A DNA stretch of 64,000 nt, from contig NZ_PYGD01000001.1 in NCBI RefSeq assembly GCF_003014535.1, positions 1,364,001 to 1,428,000 on the forward strand, read 5' to 3'. Made by a program: the position numbers and the translations under genes. Position 1 is the stretch's first letter. Each line of letters opens with the position of its first letter. Below the pieces are notes generated by a model that had not been told where the DNA came from, searched no databases, and was given only the letters and a program-made list of their open reading frames with translations. Positions 59,953-64,000 of this stretch are shown here, in pieces. The stretch comes from Taibaiella chishuiensis. GTDB lineage: Bacteria; Bacteroidota; Bacteroidia; Chitinophagales; Chitinophagaceae.

Positions 59953-60066
59953 GTGCTCCAAGAGGCTTTATGGGTCGCGGTTACGCCTAACCGGCTTCCC
60001 TGCCTGATATCAAAACAACGGATTTTTTTCGTAATCAGCCCGCTGTAAAATTTATTTGCGCTATAA

Positions 60067-60104
60067 AAAAATCCTTACTGGTGGTGAGACCGGTAAGGAT
60101 TTTT
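60067..60104 (-). terminator. Terminator of the glutamine synthetase gene
   Basis: AAAAATCCTTAC pairs with GTAAGGATTTTT (12 pairs, 14-base loop with inner pairing). On the minus strand it ends in a T-run. Confidence 0.85.
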
Positions 60105-60126
60105 GATTTTATTGAAAACGGGGAGA

Positions 60127-62322
60127 TTAGCGGATAAACAGCAGTTCCCTGTATTTAGGCATTGGCCACAGTTTATCGTCGACGATCAGTTCCAGCTTGT
60201 CGGCGTGGTAACGGATCTTGTCGAACAGTACTTTTACATGATCGCAGTAAGCAAAAGCACGGTCGCGGGCATGTTCGATCTTGTTCGCTTTTTTACGTTC
60301 TTCGATCATCAGCTCTACGTTATCGTTGATCTCCTGGATATGACGGGATACTACTTCTACCAGGTTGAGCTGGGCTTTGTAGGAGGCGGGTTTCAGGCCG
60401 ATCTCTTTCAGGCCGCGTACGTTTTCGATCAGGGTGTTCTGGTACTGGATCGCTGCAGGCAGTACGTGGTTGGTGCAGAGGTAACCCAGTATACGGGCTT
60501 CGATCTGTACTTTCTTTACGTATTCTTCCATCACGATCTCGTAACGGGCATGCAGTTCGCGCTCGGTATAGATGCCCATGTTTTTGAACAGGTTGATGGT
60601 GTCATCCTTGATCAGTACTTCGAGGGCTTCGGGTGTTGTTTTGAAATTGCTCAGGCCGCGTTTTTCGGCTTCCTGTGCCCAGGCATCGCTATAGTTGTCG
60701 CCTTCGAATAGGATATTACGGGAGTCTTTAATGTACTGGCGCAGCACCTGCAGGATAGCGATCTCTTTCTTCTCGCCTTTCTCGATCTTGGCATCAACCT
60801 CTACCTTGAATTTCTTCAGGGTGTCGGCCATAATGGTATTGAGCGTAGACATGGAAGAGGCACAGTTGGCAGAAGAGCCTACGGCGCGGAACTCGAATTT
60901 ATTACCGGTAAAGGCAAACGGACTGGTACGGTTACGGTCGGTATTGTCCATCATCAGTTCCGGGATATGCTTGTGGATATCCAGTTTCAGGATCACTTCA
61001 TCCTGCTCGGAGAACTTACCGTTTACCCTTTCTTCGATCTCGTCGAGTACGCTGGTGAGGTAAGTGCCGATAAATACAGACATGATCGCCGGCGGTGCTT
61101 CGTTGGCGCCCAGGCGGTGATCGTTGCTGGCCGATGCGATGGCTGCACGCAGCAGGTCGGCATGGTCGTGTACGGCTTTGATCGCGTTGACGAAGAAGGT
61201 CAGGAACAGGAGGTTGGTACGGGGTGTTTTGCCGGGTCCCAGCAGGTTTACGCCGGTGTCGGTAGCCAGGCTCCAGTTGTTGTGTTTGCCGCTGCCGTTT
61301 ACACCTGCAAATGGCTTTTCGTGGAACAGTACTTTCAGCTTATGGCGTTTGGCAACCTTGTTCATCACATCCATCAGCAGGGTATTGTGGTCTACCGCGA
61401 TGTTCACTTCTTCGAAGATAGGGGCGCACTCGAACTGTGCAGGCGCTACTTCGTTGTGGCGGGTACGCAGCGGGATGCCCAGCTTGTAGGATTCCTGTTC
61501 GTAGTCCTGCATAAAGGCAAATACGCGCTCAGGGATAGAACCGAAATAGTGGTCTTCCAATTGCTGGCCTTTGGCCGGTGTATGACCGATCAGGGTACGG
61601 CCGCACATAACCAGGTCGGGACGGGCATTGGCGATCGATTCGTCGATCACGAAGTATTCCTGTTCCCAGCCCAGGGTCGCCGTTACTTTCGATACGTTTT
61701 TATCGAAGTAATGACATACGTCCACGGCTGCTTTGTCGAGCACTTCGATCGATTTCAGCAGGGGGGCTTTGTAATCCAGCGATTCGCCGTTATAGGCGAT
61801 AAATATAGTAGGGATGCAAAGGGTTTTGCCCTGTGCAGATTCGATAATAAAGGGAGGAGATGCAGGGTCCCAGGCTGTATAACCGCGGGCCTCGAAAGTA
61901 GCGCGGATACCACCGTTGGGGAAGCTCGATGCATCGGGCTCCTGCTGAATCAGGGCATCGCCGTCGAAAGTTTCGATGGCTGTACCGTCCGATTTCAGGG
62001 TAAAGAAGGAGTCATGTTTTTCGGCAGTAGTACCGGTAAGGGGTTGGAACCAGTGGGAGAAGTGGGTTGCGCCACGCTCTTCGGCCCAGGTCTTCATACC
62101 GGCAGCGATTTGCTCTGCTACCTTGCGCTCGATTTTAGTGCCACTCTGGATAGATTTGGTCAGGCTTTTGTAAGCCTCGTCGGTCAGGTATTGGCGCAAT
62201 GCCGAACCGGTAAATACGTTAGAACCGAAAATGGCAGTTACTTTCTTGCCATTATAGCTGTTGATCTGCATTTTGCTATGCGATCCGACACTTTCAATAG
62301 ACTCGAAACGGAATGAAGACAT
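60127..62322 (-). CDS. glnN: Glutamine synthetase type III
   Basis: A 731-residue glutamine synthetase of the long type III class, which makes glutamine from glutamate and ammonia and is dodecameric. Family marks are GSNVFTGSALRQYL near the start, THFSHWFQPLTGTTAEKHDSFF, LGWEQEYFVIDE, GRTLIGHTPAKGQQLEDHYFGSIP, HNEVAPAQFECAP, and EKPFAGVNGSGKHNNWSL with NRTSPFAFTGNKFEFRAVGSSAN. Length agrees with GSIII. It has an AT-rich upstream region with a near-consensus promoter and its own terminator. No glutamate synthase or PII gene is adjacent. Confidence 0.97.
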   Translation of the reverse strand: MSSFRFESIESVGSHSKMQINSYNGKKVTAIFGSNVFTGSALRQYLTDEAYKSLTKSIQSGTKIERKVAEQIAAGMKTWAEERGATHFSHWFQPLTGTTAEKHDSFFTLKSDGTAIETFDGDALIQQEPDASSFPNGGIRATFEARGYTAWDPASPPFIIESAQGKTLCIPTIFIAYNGESLDYKAPLLKSIEVLDKAAVDVCHYFDKNVSKVTATLGWEQEYFVIDESIANARPDLVMCGRTLIGHTPAKGQQLEDHYFGSIPERVFAFMQDYEQESYKLGIPLRTRHNEVAPAQFECAPIFEEVNIAVDHNTLLMDVMNKVAKRHKLKVLFHEKPFAGVNGSGKHNNWSLATDTGVNLLGPGKTPRTNLLFLTFFVNAIKAVHDHADLLRAAIASASNDHRLGANEAPPAIMSVFIGTYLTSVLDEIEERVNGKFSEQDEVILKLDIHKHIPELMMDNTDRNRTSPFAFTGNKFEFRAVGSSANCASSMSTLNTIMADTLKKFKVEVDAKIEKGEKKEIAILQVLRQYIKDSRNILFEGDNYSDAWAQEAEKRGLSNFKTTPEALEVLIKDDTINLFKNMGIYTERELHARYEIVMEEYVKKVQIEARILGYLCTNHVLPAAIQYQNTLIENVRGLKEIGLKPASYKAQLNLVEVVSRHIQEINDNVELMIEERKKANKIEHARDRAFAYCDHVKVLFDKIRYHADKLELIVDDKLWPMPKYRELLFIR

Positions 62323-62403
62323 AAAAGATAGATTGAAAAGAAGAAATTTTTGCTGTTTGTATTAAAAAAAATAATAAAGTGGTTTTATTTTCTCTTTCAG
62401 ATG

Positions 62404-62435
62404 CAAAAATGAGAGAATTTTTTCTAAAAATACAA
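62404..62435 (-). promoter_or_regulatory. Possible promoter of glnN
   Basis: On the minus strand TTG (62435-62433), a 21-base spacer, then CATTTTTG (62411-62404) approximates the -33/-7 consensus with one mismatch, about 80 bases before the start. The whole 62323-62479 stretch is strongly AT-rich. Confidence 0.4.
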
Positions 62436-62479
62436 TATTAAATCAATAAATATATGATAGCGTGAATTTCGTTTGATAC

Positions 62480-63091
62480 TTATTGTGTTACGGACCAGGC
62501 AAAATCTGTTTCAAGGCTGCCGTAAAGCCGTACCGGCATGGAAGGCAACTCGCGGGAGAACTGCATCGAAAGCTCTGCCTGTCCCGCATGGATGTCCATA
62601 TGGGTAATGGGCATGTGCCGGATAAAGTCGACCGCCCCTTTCCCGTACCGTTTAAAAACCGCCTCCTTGGCCGCCCAGGCCAGGGTGATAAGCGCTGGTT
62701 CGTCGCCGCACATGGCCTGTTCGGCCGGCGACAGGAATTTATTTTGCAGGCGCAGGATCTTAGGCTGGATGACCTGTATGTCGATGCCCACTTCCTGTTG
62801 GGTATCGATGGCCACGGCCACATAGGGATAAGAATGGGAAATGGAGAAATGAAGCGGTGTGCCGGGCAGGAATGGTTTACCCAGGGGGCTTACCGCGATC
62901 TGGTCGATGGGGAAGCCCGGCCAGGAAAGCCCGAGCAAGTAACGGGTAGCCAGGTATTCCAGGCGCCGGATGGCCGACTTGCGATCGGAAACGAGGCCGG
63001 TATGACCGATGAAAAAATCTTCCGGTTCTTCTATTTTCCAGATCACGGCGCGGGTATGCCCGCCGTTCTGCCATTGGTTATAAATAGGCAT
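62480..63091 (-). CDS. 4'-phosphopantetheinyl transferase superfamily protein
   Basis: A 203-residue enzyme of the Sfp/AcpT group that moves phosphopantetheine from CoA to a carrier protein. The magnesium-binding motif is GIDIQ (102-106, D104) and the second motif is WAAKEAVFK (139-147), with LSPAEQ before it. The domain order matches two-domain Sfp-like enzymes, though it is somewhat short. No polyketide, nonribosomal peptide or carrier-protein gene is in the window, so it likely serves a distant partner or the fatty acid carrier protein. Confidence 0.88.
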   Translation of the reverse strand: MPIYNQWQNGGHTRAVIWKIEEPEDFFIGHTGLVSDRKSAIRRLEYLATRYLLGLSWPGFPIDQIAVSPLGKPFLPGTPLHFSISHSYPYVAVAIDTQQEVGIDIQVIQPKILRLQNKFLSPAEQAMCGDEPALITLAWAAKEAVFKRYGKGAVDFIRHMPITHMDIHAGQAELSMQFSRELPSMPVRLYGSLETDFAWSVTQ

Positions 63092-63146
63092 GTTGCAAAG
63101 TTACAGCGAATCGGGGATATGCGGACACCTGCTGATGGCACTAAAA

Positions 63147-63182
63147 AAGCCCCCTGGTACCGGTAAAGGCGCCAGGGGGCTT
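63147..63182 (-). terminator. Terminator of the small T9SS gene
   Basis: AAGCCCCCTGG pairs with CCAGGGGGCTT (11 pairs, 14-base loop with an inner ACCGGT). On the minus strand it ends in TTTTTT. Confidence 0.9.
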
Positions 63183-63203
63183 GTAAGCAAATGCGGGTAA
63201 GGC

Positions 63204-63677
63204 TTACCGGGCTTGTCCGGCGCCGGTTTCTTTAACCACGCGTACCACGTCTTTCTGGTTGTCGCGGAAGAGGATCACGTAATACATACCATCCGCAAGT
63301 TTGGCCAGCGGAATTTCCGTAGTGGCCGTGGCGGCCTGTTTGCGGAAGTGTTCCCGGCCGCTCTGGTCCATCAGCACCACCGTGCATTTTTGCTGCAGCG
63401 ATACGAAGTCGAGGTACAGGGTTACGAAATTGCCTGCTGGGTTAGGGTATACGCGGAACGTGCCGGCTTTACCCTCCTGCCCGGCCAGTGCCACGGGTGC
63501 GGCAAAGGCGTCGGATGGTGCATTACTATTATTGGATGCTGCGGGCCGGCAAGTCGGGCATATACGCTCCCTTTTTACCCGGTTGCCGTTCTCATCGTAA
63601 GATATTACGATCTTATTCTGTGCTTTTGCTATAAAGGCCAGTGCCGTCATCAGGCAACTGAGATACAGTGTTTTCAT
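63204..63677 (-). CDS. Small T9SS type A protein with a YD-repeat-like segment
   Basis: A 157-residue secreted protein. A signal peptide (MKTLYLSCLMTALAFIAKAQ) is followed at once by ISYDENGNRVKRERICPTCRP (about 24-44), which resembles a single RHS/YD repeat unit with a CxxC pair. Then come a short low-complexity linker and a type A T9SS sorting domain (VYPNPAGNFVTLYLDF, DGMYYVILF, about 75-150). There is no other folded domain, so the mature cargo ahead of the sorting domain is only about 40 residues. Role unknown. Confidence 0.75.
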   Translation of the reverse strand: MKTLYLSCLMTALAFIAKAQNKIVISYDENGNRVKRERICPTCRPAASNNSNAPSDAFAAPVALAGQEGKAGTFRVYPNPAGNFVTLYLDFVSLQQKCTVVLMDQSGREHFRKQAATATTEIPLAKLADGMYYVILFRDNQKDVVRVVKETGAGQAR

Positions 63678-63721
63678 GTGTTTGTTTTTTTTGAAATACC
63701 TGGTTTTGGGTAGGGGAAACT

Positions 63722-64000
63722 TTATTCCTCATCCGAATCGGAGTAACAATAAAGGTCCAGGTCGAATTCAATATCCAGCTCCTTTAATAATTGGTTGTGC
63801 TGTTTGGTAAGGTGCACCTGCGGGGTGCTCTCTCCATTATCTGCATATACAAACAATGCGCAGGAAAACTCGCAATAGTATTGATCGCAGAGTGGCTTGA
63901 ATACGTCTTTTTTTTCCGCCAGCAGTTCCGATAAGTAATTCATCTGCTGTTCGAATGGCGTATATTTATCGTAGGGAGTACCCAGGATCCAGCCGTTCTG
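63722..64000 (-). CDS. DUF4279-like protein, C-terminal part (5' end outside window)
   Basis: The open frame continues past the right edge without a stop (QNGWILGTPYDKYTP precedes the first internal Met), so the start is not in the window. The visible 92 residues resemble the C-terminal half of DUF4279, an uncharacterised family: a helix QQMNYLSELLAEKKDVFKPL, a strand YCEFSCALFVY, then HNQLLKELDIEFDLDLYCYS and an acidic end. The family has an alpha/beta fold and is often found singly. The ATG within the frame at 63943 is an internal codon. Confidence 0.65.
   Translation of the reverse strand, partial: QNGWILGTPYDKYTPFEQQMNYLSELLAEKKDVFKPLCDQYYCEFSCALFVYADNGESTPQVHLTKQHNQLLKELDIEFDLDLYCYSDSDEE

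Noticed and set aside
60967-62316. A 449-codon plus-strand frame opposite glutamine synthetase III
   Set aside because: It is a low-plausibility antisense shadow of a complete, conserved enzyme.
62480-63091. Phosphopantetheinyl transferase as part of a natural-product cluster with the precursor peptide
   Set aside because: No polyketide or nonribosomal peptide synthase genes are nearby, and RiPPs do not need this enzyme.
1-64000. tRNA, rRNA, CRISPR array, insertion sequence or prophage
   Set aside because: I looked through the intergenic spaces and found no cloverleaf, repeat-spacer array, transposase or phage gene; a tRNAscan and IS search would settle this.

Overview
The window is about 52% GC and comes from a member of the Bacteroidota, most likely order Chitinophagales (Chitinophagaceae or a close relative). 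The reasons are: six secreted proteins with type IX secretion (T9SS) sorting domains of type A or type B (gliding-motility C-terminal domain); a TonB-receptor-like outer-membrane barrel; DUF5686, CWC and DUF6580 families; promoters of the TAnnTTTG type; and a class I lanthipeptide-like precursor of the kind annotated in Chitinophagales. It looks like ordinary chromosome: genes are dense, and I see no rRNA, tRNA, insertion sequence, prophage or CRISPR array.

Layout. 0-4 kb: the end of an inositol-phosphate synthase gene, then pgpA, a GtrA-family gene and a DUF5686 outer-membrane protein in one tight run, probably the end of an inositol-lipid cluster. 4-9.6 kb: thioesterase and CWC pair, metE behind a cobalamin riboswitch, a DUF6580 membrane protein and mtaB. 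9.6-15.2 kb: a REP-like palindrome, feoB, an acyltransferase, a four-helix membrane protein, gcvH and a CPA1 antiporter. 15.2-19.2 kb: panD, a flippase-like protein and rfaE2, then a lone paaD and small genes. 19.2-23.7 kb: a quinone/catechol-type module of hydrolase, extradiol dioxygenase, SnoaL-like protein, Crp/Fnr regulator and aldehyde dehydrogenase, with two direct repeats in front of the three-gene operon. 23.8-30.3 kb: outer-membrane receptor, lone scoB and the three-gene proton-translocating transhydrogenase. 30.4-36.9 kb: two tandem paralogous T9SS-exported Lys-C-like serine proteases and an S9 peptidase. 37.3-43.6 kb: nrdB-nrdA, a GlsB-type membrane protein and a UvrD/PcrA helicase. 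43.7-54.2 kb: T9SS protein, hydrolase, SPFH/ribbon-helix-helix pair, photolyase with a PabC-like lyase, asnS, CCA-adding enzyme and a type-B T9SS protein. 54.2-58.7 kb: a fluoride riboswitch controlling a CLC-F antiporter, and a 982-residue T9SS type-B protein. 58.7-64 kb: the lanthipeptide-like precursor, a convergent unknown gene, glutamine synthetase III, a phosphopantetheinyl transferase, a small T9SS protein and a partial DUF4279 gene.

The best-supported regulatory elements are two riboswitches, cobalamin before metE and fluoride before the CLC gene, each just downstream of a TAnnTTTG promoter. The items least explained by known annotation are the orphan lanthipeptide-like precursor with no modification enzymes nearby, the spaced TTGATCCAGG repeats between a Crp/Fnr regulator and the dioxygenase operon, and the small T9SS protein with a YD-repeat-like segment.
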